Shown here one piece after another: positions 34,496 to 42,345 of a DNA stretch of 64,000 nucleotides; the first letter of the stretch is position 1, and each line of letters begins with the position of its first letter. The notes below the pieces were generated by a model. That model was not told the origin of the DNA. It worked only from the letters and a program-made list of their open reading frames with translations, and ran no database searches. The DNA comes from Chitinophaga niastensis. Its GTDB lineage: Bacteria; Bacteroidota; Bacteroidia; Chitinophagales; Chitinophagaceae. The translations under genes and the position numbers were made by a program. Location: positions 310,001-374,000 of the forward strand of contig NZ_PYAW01000004.1 in assembly GCF_003014755.1 (NCBI RefSeq). The letters run 5' to 3'.

Positions 34496-36367
34496 ATGAA
34501 ACGAATAGTAAAGCGGTTTTCGATTTCAGTAATTGTAATAATTATCAGCGGAGTTGCTTCAACAGCGTCCGGTCAAAGTAGTTCAATAGCAGAAAATGCA
34601 TTAACGCGACTAATGGAAGGAGACTTTACAAAGGCAAAGAGCCTGGCAGCAGCAGCTATTAATTCCGATCGGAACAATGGGCTGGCCTATGCCATTCGCG
34701 GGCGGGCAAGGCTTGTTGGAAATGAATTAGCCGGGGCGCAGGTGGACCTTGCAGAAGCTATCAGACTTAGTCCGGATAACGGAGTCTTTTATGCTTTTGA
34801 AGCTGCCTGTTATCAATATCAAAATAACCCGGAGTTATCACGGAAAACGTTTGAAAGAGCCCTCCAACTATTGGGCTCGCCGAAATCTGCCATTGAATAC
34901 TATGCCTGCGGTATTGCTTATGAAAGTGTAAAAAAAGAAGAAGCCGCCCTGGCTGATTACACAAAAGCTATCGAACTTAACCCACGTTTTGCGCTTTCCT
35001 ATGTGAAACGTGGCAAAATTTATTCCAACAGGAAACAGGACGACGCAGCCATTGCCGAATATGCAAAAGCAATCGGGATTAATCCGTCGTATGCCGGCTG
35101 TTATTTTATCCGCGGTAATGCTTACTACGAAAAGCAACAGTATGATCTGGCAATAGCGGACTTCACAAAAGTAATTGAATTGAGCCCCAAAGATGTGGAT
35201 GCTTATTTCAATCGTGGGGTGATGTACAAGAAAAAGGAAAAATACGATCTGGCACTTGCCGATTATGCCAAAGTAATTGAGCTTTCTCCAAAAGATGCCT
35301 CACTGTACGGCAACCGCGGTAATATTTATCTCATGCAGGAAAAAGCAGATCTGGCATTCAGTGATTACGCAAAAGCTATTGAGCTGGATCCGAAAAACGC
35401 CCTTTATTATGTTTCCCGCGGTAATATTTACGTTCGCTGGGAGCAATGGGATGCGGCGCTTAATGATTATAACAAAGCTATTGAGCTGGATCCGAAAAAT
35501 GCAGACGCTTACCTGGAACGCGGCAATATTTATTTCAAAATTAAGAAGCAAAGTGATCTGGCGTTTGCTGATTTCAACAAAGTCATTGCAATTAATCCGA
35601 AATACTCCAATGGGTATTTGAATGTTGGTGTGGTTCACCACGATAAACAGCAGTATAGCCTTGCGATTTCCAATTACACGAAAGCCATTGAAGCTGACCC
35701 GGCAAATCTTCTCGCTTATCTCAACCGCGCGGATGCTTATGAGGCTATTGGAAGCAACAAGCTGGCGGATCTTGACCGCAAAAAATACAGCGATCTTGGC
35801 GGAAAGATTTCAGCATCCGGCGAAAAGTCACGGCGGGAGATCTTTCCACAGGGAACTTTTGACGCTAAATTAGCAGAGGGGGCACTGGGTCGCGGCTTGT
35901 CAAGGATTGTGGGAAGGGCCTGCACAAAGAAGGACGGGCTAATATTTTATGCTGCAGGTGTTAAAGTCGTTTTGTTTCCAGTCACCCCGTATCTTGAAGA
36001 GTGGTATAAGTTACGGGATCAGAAAGAGAATAAAAAAACCGGTGTATATATGTCGAAAGAAGCAAACCAATATTCTATTGAGGCAATTACCGGCGCCGAT
36101 GGACGATTTGCCTTTGAAGGACTGAAGCCCGGCCAATATTTTATCCAGCTTATCCACGATTTCAACCAGCTCAAAACGGCAAGAATTTATAGCGGCTCAA
36201 ATACTTCACAGAATGGCCCCGTGCGGGAAATCACCAATTATTATTATGATCAGGATTATATAGTTGAACGTTCACAACGACTGGAAAGATTTGTGGAGGT
36301 TAAACAAGACGGAGATACAAAAAAAATCACGCTGGCAAATGGTTTGATTAAGAGCTGTGAATTTTAA
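34496..36367 (+). CDS. Exported TPR protein with C-terminal prealbumin-like domain
   Basis: The protein has 623 residues from the ATG at 34496, which places MKRIVKRFS directly before a hydrophobic signal segment; a longer frame starts at 34475. About eleven tetratricopeptide repeats (YDLAIADFTKVIELSPKD type) fill residues about 35-435. The last ~190 residues include a transthyretin/carboxypeptidase-regulatory-like strand pattern (ITGADGRFAFEGLKPGQYFIQL). It is probably a periplasmic or surface scaffold; the partner is unknown. A strong bidirectional terminator follows. Confidence 0.85.
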   Translation: MKRIVKRFSISVIVIIISGVASTASGQSSSIAENALTRLMEGDFTKAKSLAAAAINSDRNNGLAYAIRGRARLVGNELAGAQVDLAEAIRLSPDNGVFYAFEAACYQYQNNPELSRKTFERALQLLGSPKSAIEYYACGIAYESVKKEEAALADYTKAIELNPRFALSYVKRGKIYSNRKQDDAAIAEYAKAIGINPSYAGCYFIRGNAYYEKQQYDLAIADFTKVIELSPKDVDAYFNRGVMYKKKEKYDLALADYAKVIELSPKDASLYGNRGNIYLMQEKADLAFSDYAKAIELDPKNALYYVSRGNIYVRWEQWDAALNDYNKAIELDPKNADAYLERGNIYFKIKKQSDLAFADFNKVIAINPKYSNGYLNVGVVHHDKQQYSLAISNYTKAIEADPANLLAYLNRADAYEAIGSNKLADLDRKKYSDLGGKISASGEKSRREIFPQGTFDAKLAEGALGRGLSRIVGRACTKKDGLIFYAAGVKVVLFPVTPYLEEWYKLRDQKENKKTGVYMSKEANQYSIEAITGADGRFAFEGLKPGQYFIQLIHDFNQLKTARIYSGSNTSQNGPVREITNYYYDQDYIVERSQRLERFVEVKQDGDTKKITLANGLIKSCEF

Positions 36368-36461
36368 TGAATTAAGTTACAACCAGTCTGGTAAACATTT
36401 ATAAGTCCAATTTATCAACTCCAAAAGCGGATAAATTGATTCAAAATATTCAAGATTTAAA

Positions 36462-36496
36462 AAGGCGCCTCATTGATTTATGAGGCGCCTTCCTTT
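36462..36496. terminator. Bidirectional terminator
   Basis: aaggcgcctca pairs perfectly with tgaggcgcctt around ttgattta. T-rich DNA follows on both sides (cctttaaattt on plus, tttaaatct on minus). It serves the TPR gene and the convergent cysteine-rich peptide gene. Confidence 0.85.
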
Positions 36497-36522
36497 AAAT
36501 TTAAGCTCTTAATATAATATTA

Positions 36523-36696
36523 TCACCCGAAGCAATAACATTGACCGTTGTAGCACTCGCCTCCAAAGCCTGCCTGGTCCATACACCATGCATAACAAAA
36601 TTGATTTGAACATGGCGTAAGATCATTGTAGCCACATTTGATGTTTTTCATTTCAGCGCGCATCAATGGAGTACCAAAGGATTTTAAGAATTTCAT
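36523..36696 (-). CDS. Defensin-like (CS-alpha-beta) cysteine-rich peptide precursor
   Basis: A 57-residue ORF (ATG at 36696, TGA at 36523). The first 22 residues resemble Bacteroidota double-glycine peptide leaders: MKFLKSFGTPLMRAEMKNIK followed by Cys-Gly, where such leaders usually have Gly-Gly. The predicted 35-residue core (residues 23-57) has six cysteines at 29, 34, 38, 48, 53 and 55, spaced C-x4-C-x3-C-x9-C-x4-C-x-C. GEC at 46-48 completes a gamma-core-like GxC...CxC. This CxxxC plus CxC layout is that of CS-alpha-beta defensins. No dedicated peptidase-transporter lies in the window. An antimicrobial or signalling role is inferred from pattern only. A shared terminator lies just downstream. 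Confidence 0.75.
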   Translation of the reverse strand: MKFLKSFGTPLMRAEMKNIKCGYNDLTPCSNQFCYAWCMDQAGFGGECYNGQCYCFG

Positions 36697-36896
36697 TTGT
36701 TAAATTTAAGATTATACAGAACTAGACGTTATCAGAATGGCGCTTACCATTCGTAGAATCCAGGTTATCGCAGGTAAAATAATTATTTATGCTGCATTAT
36801 AATTGCAGTGTTAAAATCAGCTGAATTTTTTTGCTACAAAAAAAGGAAGAGCCGTGTAACAAGAGACTATTTTGTGGCTGGATAAAACTATAAACT

Positions 36897-37100
36897 ATGA
36901 ATGAGAAGTTGAAAAGCAAATTGGATGTTATTTTTAAATCCAGGCTAACAGATAGTGAAGGAGTAGAAATTGCGTCTTATGCAAATGAGGGCGCAACAGC
37001 ACTTGAAATTCGTAATGTAGTTATTAACTTATCTATTGCGTTGCCCAAAGATTTTATTTTTATGATTGCACTTTGCCAGAACAATAGTACTTTACAATAA
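36897..37100 (+). CDS. Small hypothetical protein
   Basis: 67 residues, unrecognised. It is a charged helix (MNEKLKSKLDVIFKSRLTD) followed by a mixed helix (YANEGATALEIRNVVINLSIALP) and a short hydrophobic end, without a signal peptide. It is divergent from the cysteine-rich peptide gene (200-bp spacer) and 24 bp upstream of the next secreted-protein gene, with which it may form an operon. Coding status is uncertain because of its size. Confidence 0.45.
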   Translation: MNEKLKSKLDVIFKSRLTDSEGVEIASYANEGATALEIRNVVINLSIALPKDFIFMIALCQNNSTLQ

Positions 37101-37124
37101 TAGTAAAAATAGCTATTGTAGTTT

Positions 37125-37505
37125 ATGAAAAAACAACTTATACTCTGTCTGCTGATACTGACAATTCCCGCTTTTCTATATGCCCAGGGGAAAATAGAAC
37201 GTTTCTGCGAATTAAAGGCTGGCGGTGCTGGATTCAATTCCAAAGTGACGGCACAACTTAATTTTGGAGAGGGAACCAGGCTAATTGATTTTAAAGACCA
37301 TCGAATGAAAGATTCTGTTGGCAATGTAAAAAAATTCAAGTCCATTGTAGATGTACTGAATTTCATGAGTGCTAAAGGATGGAAGCTGGTCACCACTTTT
37401 TCTGAGCCGGCCCCGAACCCGTCTTTCATTTATTTTTACTTTAAAAAAGAGCTGGATGCTGCTGAACTCAATAACTTCAAGCCAGAGGCGGAGTTTGAGA
37501 TGTAA
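37125..37505 (+). CDS. Small secreted hypothetical protein
   Basis: A 126-residue protein with a clear signal peptide (LLILTIPAFLYAQ). The mature part is alpha/beta-like (VTAQLNFGEGTRLIDFKDH, then VDVLNFMSAKGWKLVTTF), reminiscent of small DUF4177-like folds, but I cannot assign a family. Likely periplasmic. It is preceded closely by the 67-residue ORF. Confidence 0.7.
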   Translation: MKKQLILCLLILTIPAFLYAQGKIERFCELKAGGAGFNSKVTAQLNFGEGTRLIDFKDHRMKDSVGNVKKFKSIVDVLNFMSAKGWKLVTTFSEPAPNPSFIYFYFKKELDAAELNNFKPEAEFEM

Positions 37506-37736
37506 TGACAGCACTATTCCACTTAAATAACTTCAAATCCCCAACAAGTAAGTTCGATTCTCGCCCCTTTCATAGAATATCTTTTATGATATAAAAGTTG
37601 AAAACTTACAAAAGTAAGAATGATGTGTACTCTTGAGCATTATTGTTGGTAGTAAATTTGGGTAATAGAATTTATCAAAGGTTGATCTACCGGGTGATTT
37701 TATTTTTTTGTATTGTAGTCTCCTGATAAAGTTAGT

Positions 37737-37788
37737 AATGTCTTATACTAATCAATTCGTAATTGATTAGTGTAAGACATTTTTTTTA
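37737..37788 (+). terminator. Strong rho-independent terminator
   Basis: A 21-bp stem with one mismatch (arm begins aatgtcttatactaatc) and a very short loop is followed by eight T. It lies 230 bp past the secreted-protein gene. Confidence 0.8.
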
Positions 37789-37855
37789 TGTGCGTTCATG
37801 GACTTGGCCATGCACCTGAATCTCGCAGAATGATGGGGGCAGATAAGGTGTAAAA

Positions 37856-37975
37856 CTAACGGTCACCTGCCTTTATCTTTTCAATGGCCTGTGCCAGCAA
37901 TGCATTGAACTCCGCCGGTTTTTCTATCATGGGATAGTGTCCGGTTGCATGGATAGGCAGTAGCATATACTGAAT
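37856..37975 (-). pseudogene. Alpha/beta hydrolase, C-terminal fragment
   Basis: About 39 minus-strand codons ending at a TAG (37856-37858) read LPIHATGHYPMIEKPAEFN and then LLAQAIEKIKAGDR. This is the catalytic-histidine loop and last helix of an alpha/beta hydrolase (GHxPMIEKPxEFN). No start codon or remaining domain is present; the similarity ends at the TTTTC tract. It is a decayed remnant. Confidence 0.7.
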
Positions 37976-37978
37976 GCT

Positions 37979-38000
37979 TCTTTTCTTTTCTTTTCTTTTC
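37979..38000. repeat. TTTTC pentanucleotide tract
   Basis: About four and a half copies of ttttc directly at the broken end of the hydrolase fragment. It is a slippage-prone simple repeat, 170 bp upstream of the next gene. Confidence 0.8.
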
Positions 38001-38168
38001 GTGTTTTTATATTTCCTATGATGTTAGTGATTTGGTTTGATTCCAGGTTATTTTTTTATATTTTTATCTATACCCTTTGAGCAGCATTTAAGATAACCCA
38101 TTAAGAGCAAATCAGCAGGCAATCCTACATTTCCCACATTTATCATTCATTTTTATTAAAATTCCATT

Positions 38169-39335
38169 ATGAAAAAAGAATCCGTTTTTTATTACCCGCT
38201 TATCAGTTTACTGTTTGTTGCAACCAGTTTGTGCAGCTGTGCCAAACAACAGTTGAAATCCACAGCCCCAAATAATAAGGTTAGTAATGCGTCATCAGGT
38301 GCTGCAAATGTTGCTATTACCGGCTTTGTACACCCCGGTGTTCTCAATACCCAAGCCAGTCTTGATCTGGTGGGTGGACAGGTAAATGGGGGAGATGTCA
38401 ACCGTACCTCCTCTTATCAAAAAGTGCTGGACTTTATTAACAGCCACAGCTATCCCACTTCTTTTCCATCCACAGTGGTAGTAGGCTCCAATGGCGCTAC
38501 TTCACCGTCTAAAACACAGATCAGGAAGGACGCAGAGCTGGTGTATGCCCTGGCATTAAGATGGGCGAAAACCGGTAATGCTACCTACGCTACACAGGCT
38601 ATCGGCATCCTCAATGGCTGGTCTTATAATTTCCAGCAATATGCTTTGCTGGATGGTGCTACCAATCCCAATCAGCCAGGGCTGGAGGCCTGCTGGACAA
38701 CTCCCAGCTTTGTTGCTGCCGCAGAAATAATCCGTTACTATAACATAAAAGGTCAGGGCGCCGGCTGGGCTGCTGCAGATATAACACAGTTTAACAATTA
38801 CCTGAATAATGTAAAGAATAATTACATTAACAACATGCCGGTTTATAATAATAACTGGAACGCTTCGCAGGGATATGCCAAGATGGCTATTGGCATTTTC
38901 CTGAACAGCACTTCCGTATACCAGAATGGATATAATACCATTACCACTTATCTTCCTGTTATCATACAATCTGATGGGACTATACCGGAATACTGCGATC
39001 GCAAGGACTGTGTTCACTTCCAGTATTCTCTTACTGCCTTTGCATATGCCGCTGAACTGGCGCGCATACAGGGAGATAATTCCCTGTGGACTGCTAATTC
39101 CAACCGCATCAGCGCGGGATATGATTATATGAAAGCTGCTTACGGACAAAGCACCAGTTGCAGCTATTGTGCTGTTTCCAGCTCCGTTTTTCCAGGTACT
39201 GAAGTCGCTTATAATTATTACAAAACCAGTAATCTTTCCTATCTGAGAGGACTACAGGCGCCGCTGGGTGTTACCAGCGACAATACTTTCCTGGGCTTTA
39301 CTACTTATACACATTACAATGTGCCGGTACTGTAA
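38169..39335 (+). CDS. Alginate lyase family lipoprotein
   Basis: The 388-residue protein has a lipoprotein signal (TSLCSC). An all-helical toroid-like body follows, with NNWNASQGYAKMAIGIF (about 228-244) and DGTIPEYCDRKDCVHFQYSL (about 271-290). These correspond to the Asn/His and Arg/His-Tyr active-site segments of the alginate_lyase (PL5-like) superfamily. The second segment carries an unusual Cys-rich insertion, and two more cysteines follow near 328-331 (SCSYC). A uronate-polymer lyase is likely, but the substrate is unproven. It is monocistronic, with a strong terminator 80 bp downstream. Confidence 0.8.
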   Translation: MKKESVFYYPLISLLFVATSLCSCAKQQLKSTAPNNKVSNASSGAANVAITGFVHPGVLNTQASLDLVGGQVNGGDVNRTSSYQKVLDFINSHSYPTSFPSTVVVGSNGATSPSKTQIRKDAELVYALALRWAKTGNATYATQAIGILNGWSYNFQQYALLDGATNPNQPGLEACWTTPSFVAAAEIIRYYNIKGQGAGWAAADITQFNNYLNNVKNNYINNMPVYNNNWNASQGYAKMAIGIFLNSTSVYQNGYNTITTYLPVIIQSDGTIPEYCDRKDCVHFQYSLTAFAYAAELARIQGDNSLWTANSNRISAGYDYMKAAYGQSTSCSYCAVSSSVFPGTEVAYNYYKTSNLSYLRGLQAPLGVTSDNTFLGFTTYTHYNVPVL

Positions 39336-39924
39336 AATAGCTTGCCTTTTGTAGGTAAGAAAATAAACTGATTTGCGCTGAAAAGTAGTTCGATTGCTGT
39401 ATCATAGAGATCATGAAACGTGTTACAATTCTTAAGGATTGTAACACGTTTTTTCTTTGAACAGCGCTGTATTGTATTGTCTGAATTATCCTGAATGCGC
39501 CAGGTGAAAGAATCTTCATTGTATTTAGGGTATTATGAAGATGGGCTATCTATGTGCAACTAACCGGACTTAAATAATACTTTCATACTATTGGAAAAAT
39601 CATTTACAATAATTATCTTTATTAAACTAATTAGTAATAATATTTATTATTACTCACCCCATACGTAATACCCTCGAAGTTATCATCATATTTTAACAGC
39701 ATATTTTCTTGTTACCGTTTGAATGGAGATTTATATAATTTCAGGAGTTGTGATGTTGAAGTGATTTACTGACAGATATACCCCAAAATTTTAATCGAAT
39801 GTAAATACCTTGAAATGTTGTCCTACACCGGATATTTCACCTCAAAGCTATTTCATATTGGTAACTGCATTGCAACAGCTTAGCTGAGCGATGTTTGAGA
39901 TAATTATACTTTAAAAGTAACTCC
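39336..39924. other. AT-rich intergenic region
   Basis: 589 bp containing the terminator of the lyase gene (39416-39456) and then AT-rich DNA that must hold the promoter of the next operon. I find no convincing -33/-7 pair and no coding frame. Confidence 0.5.
39416..39456 (+). terminator. Rho-independent terminator after lyase gene
   Basis: aaacgtgttacaat pairs perfectly with attgtaacacgttt around an 8-nt loop and is followed by ttttcttt. Confidence 0.85.
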
Positions 39925-41229
39925 ATGTTTAATAATGTAGCTATTGATGTAGCCATCGGGCTGGTATTTATTTACCTCCTTTATAGTCTGCTCACCACTA
40001 TTATCCAGGAAATTATCGCGGCTAAATTGTCTTTTCGTGCAAAGTTCCTTGAAAAAGCCATCATCAGGATGCTGCAGGATAAGCAGGAGTATTCCACGTT
40101 TACAAAGTGGGGTATTTTTATTAACCAGCTGGCAAAGCCCAAAAGCAACAAGAAACAGGAAGTGAGGGTATCTGAAATGGAGGAGGACAATAAGAAAGAG
40201 CGCGCAGCAGATAACGCCACGATTCAGAAGAAGAAAGGGCCAAATAGCTTTGCAGCTGCCTTCTACAATCACTCTTTGATAAAAGTTTTCAGTCAGGAGG
40301 ACTGTACCAGGAAGCCGGCTTACCTGGTTAGTACCACATTTTCCAAAATAGTATTAGATCTTTTAAAAGGACATGAAGTAGTGCCAGGTGAAAATATTCG
40401 TAGCAAGATACAGGAGTCACTTACTACCGGCACTATCAAATGGAACCCTGGTAATATTAATGAGCAGGTTATTCATGACACGATAATAGAGAAGGACACC
40501 AAAGCCTATCTGAATTCTATATGGGCAGATGCCCAGGGAGATGTTGAGAAATTCCGGGATTTAATGGAACAATGGTTTAATGAAACAATGGATCGCACCA
40601 CCGGTTGGTATAAGAAGTATACACAATTTATATCGCTGCTGATTGGTTTGGTGCTGGCCATCGTCTTTAATGTGGATACATTGAAGATAGCGGATGCGTT
40701 GCGCAAGGACCCTAAACTGAGGGAACAGCTGGTACAGCAGGCAGGTGCTTTTGTTGCTGCTCATCCTGATTTGAACGCAGAACTGCAAACCGCAAAAAAA
40801 GCAGTGAAAGAAAAGGTTACGGCAGATTCCTCCATCACTAAAAAAGATTCCGTAATAAAGGTAGCCGGCACTAACCTGGACAAGAGATATGATTCCTTAA
40901 AGCAGGTGATGGATTCTTTAAATGCTGCAGCGGGTAATCTTGTTAGTGGAGATATTGTACGTACCCGCGACATATTGGGTACCGGCATTTATTCAGTCAG
41001 TTTGATGAAAACGGGGGAGGACTGGTATAGTCTTAATGTTCTCTGGAGATTTTTGCAGGCGCTTGCCGGCTGGATCATTACTGCATTGGCATTGTCCTTA
41101 GGGTCGCCCTTCTGGTTTGATATACTGAATAAATTGATGAAGCTGCGCAGCTCAGTAGCACCCGCCATCGAACAGGATACTGCCAAAGCAAAGGAAGTTA
41201 ACACAAACAATATTAAGCGGGTAGGATGA
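39925..41229 (+). CDS. Inner-membrane protein of a three-gene operon
   Basis: A 434-residue protein with an N-terminal membrane helix (about 8-29, IGLVFIYLLYSLLTTIIQEI), a charged region, a second helix (about 233-250) and a long helical, lysine-rich segment (about 258-350). A last helix (about 374-396) contains GWIITALALSLGSPFWF and then DILNK. That C-terminal segment looks like a family signature, but I cannot name the family. The stop overlaps the subtilase start by 4 bp (ATGA), so the two are coupled. Confidence 0.75.
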   Translation: MFNNVAIDVAIGLVFIYLLYSLLTTIIQEIIAAKLSFRAKFLEKAIIRMLQDKQEYSTFTKWGIFINQLAKPKSNKKQEVRVSEMEEDNKKERAADNATIQKKKGPNSFAAAFYNHSLIKVFSQEDCTRKPAYLVSTTFSKIVLDLLKGHEVVPGENIRSKIQESLTTGTIKWNPGNINEQVIHDTIIEKDTKAYLNSIWADAQGDVEKFRDLMEQWFNETMDRTTGWYKKYTQFISLLIGLVLAIVFNVDTLKIADALRKDPKLREQLVQQAGAFVAAHPDLNAELQTAKKAVKEKVTADSSITKKDSVIKVAGTNLDKRYDSLKQVMDSLNAAAGNLVSGDIVRTRDILGTGIYSVSLMKTGEDWYSLNVLWRFLQALAGWIITALALSLGSPFWFDILNKLMKLRSSVAPAIEQDTAKAKEVNTNNIKRVG

Positions 41230-42335
41230 TACAGTTAACTGTCACTAAATACCTGAATGTGCGGGTGGGAGAGGCCAGTGTTAATGCTCCCTGCTATCAA
41301 TATTTGTCGCCGGGCAGTTTGCTGGAGGTAGATGGGGCGCTTTATCATGGAGATAACCTTTTTGATAATGATATCTGGTATAAAGATCCTGCGGGTAATT
41401 ATTACTGGAGTGGTGGAGTGGCGGTGCCGCTTTCGTCTGCCGGAATAAATAAAACCGGTATTCCCGACTGGATGGTTAATCTGAAAATACCTGAGATCTG
41501 GCAATTAACAAAAGGGGAAGGTGTAGGGGTAGCTATACTGGATACGGGTATTAATATAAATAATCCTGACCTGACTTTTGATGGAGCAATACGTTATGCC
41601 TATAACAAAGAAAATCCTGCAACAGCGGACCTGCAGGATGTGGTGGGGCATGGAACTTTTTGTGCCGGCCTGATTGCATCAAAGAATAAGAATGGTCCGG
41701 TTATAGGTGTTGCGCCTGATTGCCACTTATATGTATGTAAGATAGCAGATGAGGAGGAGCTGAACGATCAATCAATTTATGCCAAAGCAATTAAATTTTG
41801 TGCCGGCCAGGATGATATTAAGGTAATATCTATCAGTTGGGCATCCAGTATTACTGAGCAAACGATATTGGATGAATTAAATCTGGAGATTAAAAATGCC
41901 ATTGATAAAGATAAAATAATCCTTTGTTCGGTCGGGAATGCCTCTTCATTTAATGACCCCGGTCCTCTATTTCCTGCCTCTGTTGATAATGTAATAGGTA
42001 TTGGTGCTATTCCTTTAGAACATGAGATTTACCCTTATATCAATGAACATCTGATAACGATCATTAATGGTAAAGGCATGCAGTCCTATGACAGGAATAA
42101 TGCAATTGTTGTATTTCCTCCCGGAACAAGTCAGGCAAATGCTGTAGTAGCAGGTATTGTAGCCTTAATCATTTCTTACAAAAAAATAAAATTTTCACAG
42201 CAACAGATACTGGAAATGCTCAAAAGTATTTCCCAGCCTCAAACATTTAGTTTGTTAGATTTTAATCAACAACGCGTCAGTAAAACCCTCAATGTTTTAG
42301 ACCCTAATCTATTATTGAATTTGTTCCAGGCATAA
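41226..42335 (+). CDS. Cytoplasmic subtilisin-like (S8) protease
   Basis: The 369-residue protein has no signal peptide. Residues 1-70 look like a bacterial SH3-type domain (YLNVRVGEAS, then NDIWYKDPAGNYYW). The S8 domain has the full catalytic set: Asp106 (AILDTG), His142 (GHGTFCAG), oxyanion Asn238 (SVGN) and Ser302 (GTSQANA). It lacks an obvious propeptide, unlike secreted subtilases. It is coupled to the preceding membrane protein and followed 10 bp later by an exported protein, which suggests regulated proteolysis within one system. Confidence 0.88.
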   Translation: MIQLTVTKYLNVRVGEASVNAPCYQYLSPGSLLEVDGALYHGDNLFDNDIWYKDPAGNYYWSGGVAVPLSSAGINKTGIPDWMVNLKIPEIWQLTKGEGVGVAILDTGININNPDLTFDGAIRYAYNKENPATADLQDVVGHGTFCAGLIASKNKNGPVIGVAPDCHLYVCKIADEEELNDQSIYAKAIKFCAGQDDIKVISISWASSITEQTILDELNLEIKNAIDKDKIILCSVGNASSFNDPGPLFPASVDNVIGIGAIPLEHEIYPYINEHLITIINGKGMQSYDRNNAIVVFPPGTSQANAVVAGIVALIISYKKIKFSQQQILEMLKSISQPQTFSLLDFNQQRVSKTLNVLDPNLLLNLFQA

Positions 42336-42345
42336 AACTTTAAGC

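Larger units (their letters stand above)
37506..38168. other. Long intergenic region with gene debris
   Basis: 663 bp without an intact gene. It holds, in order, a tRNA T-arm-like sequence (37549-37572), a strong terminator (37737-37788), a C-terminal hydrolase fragment on the minus strand (37856-37975) and a TTTTC pentamer tract (37979-38000). This looks like a rearrangement or decay zone. Confidence 0.6.
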
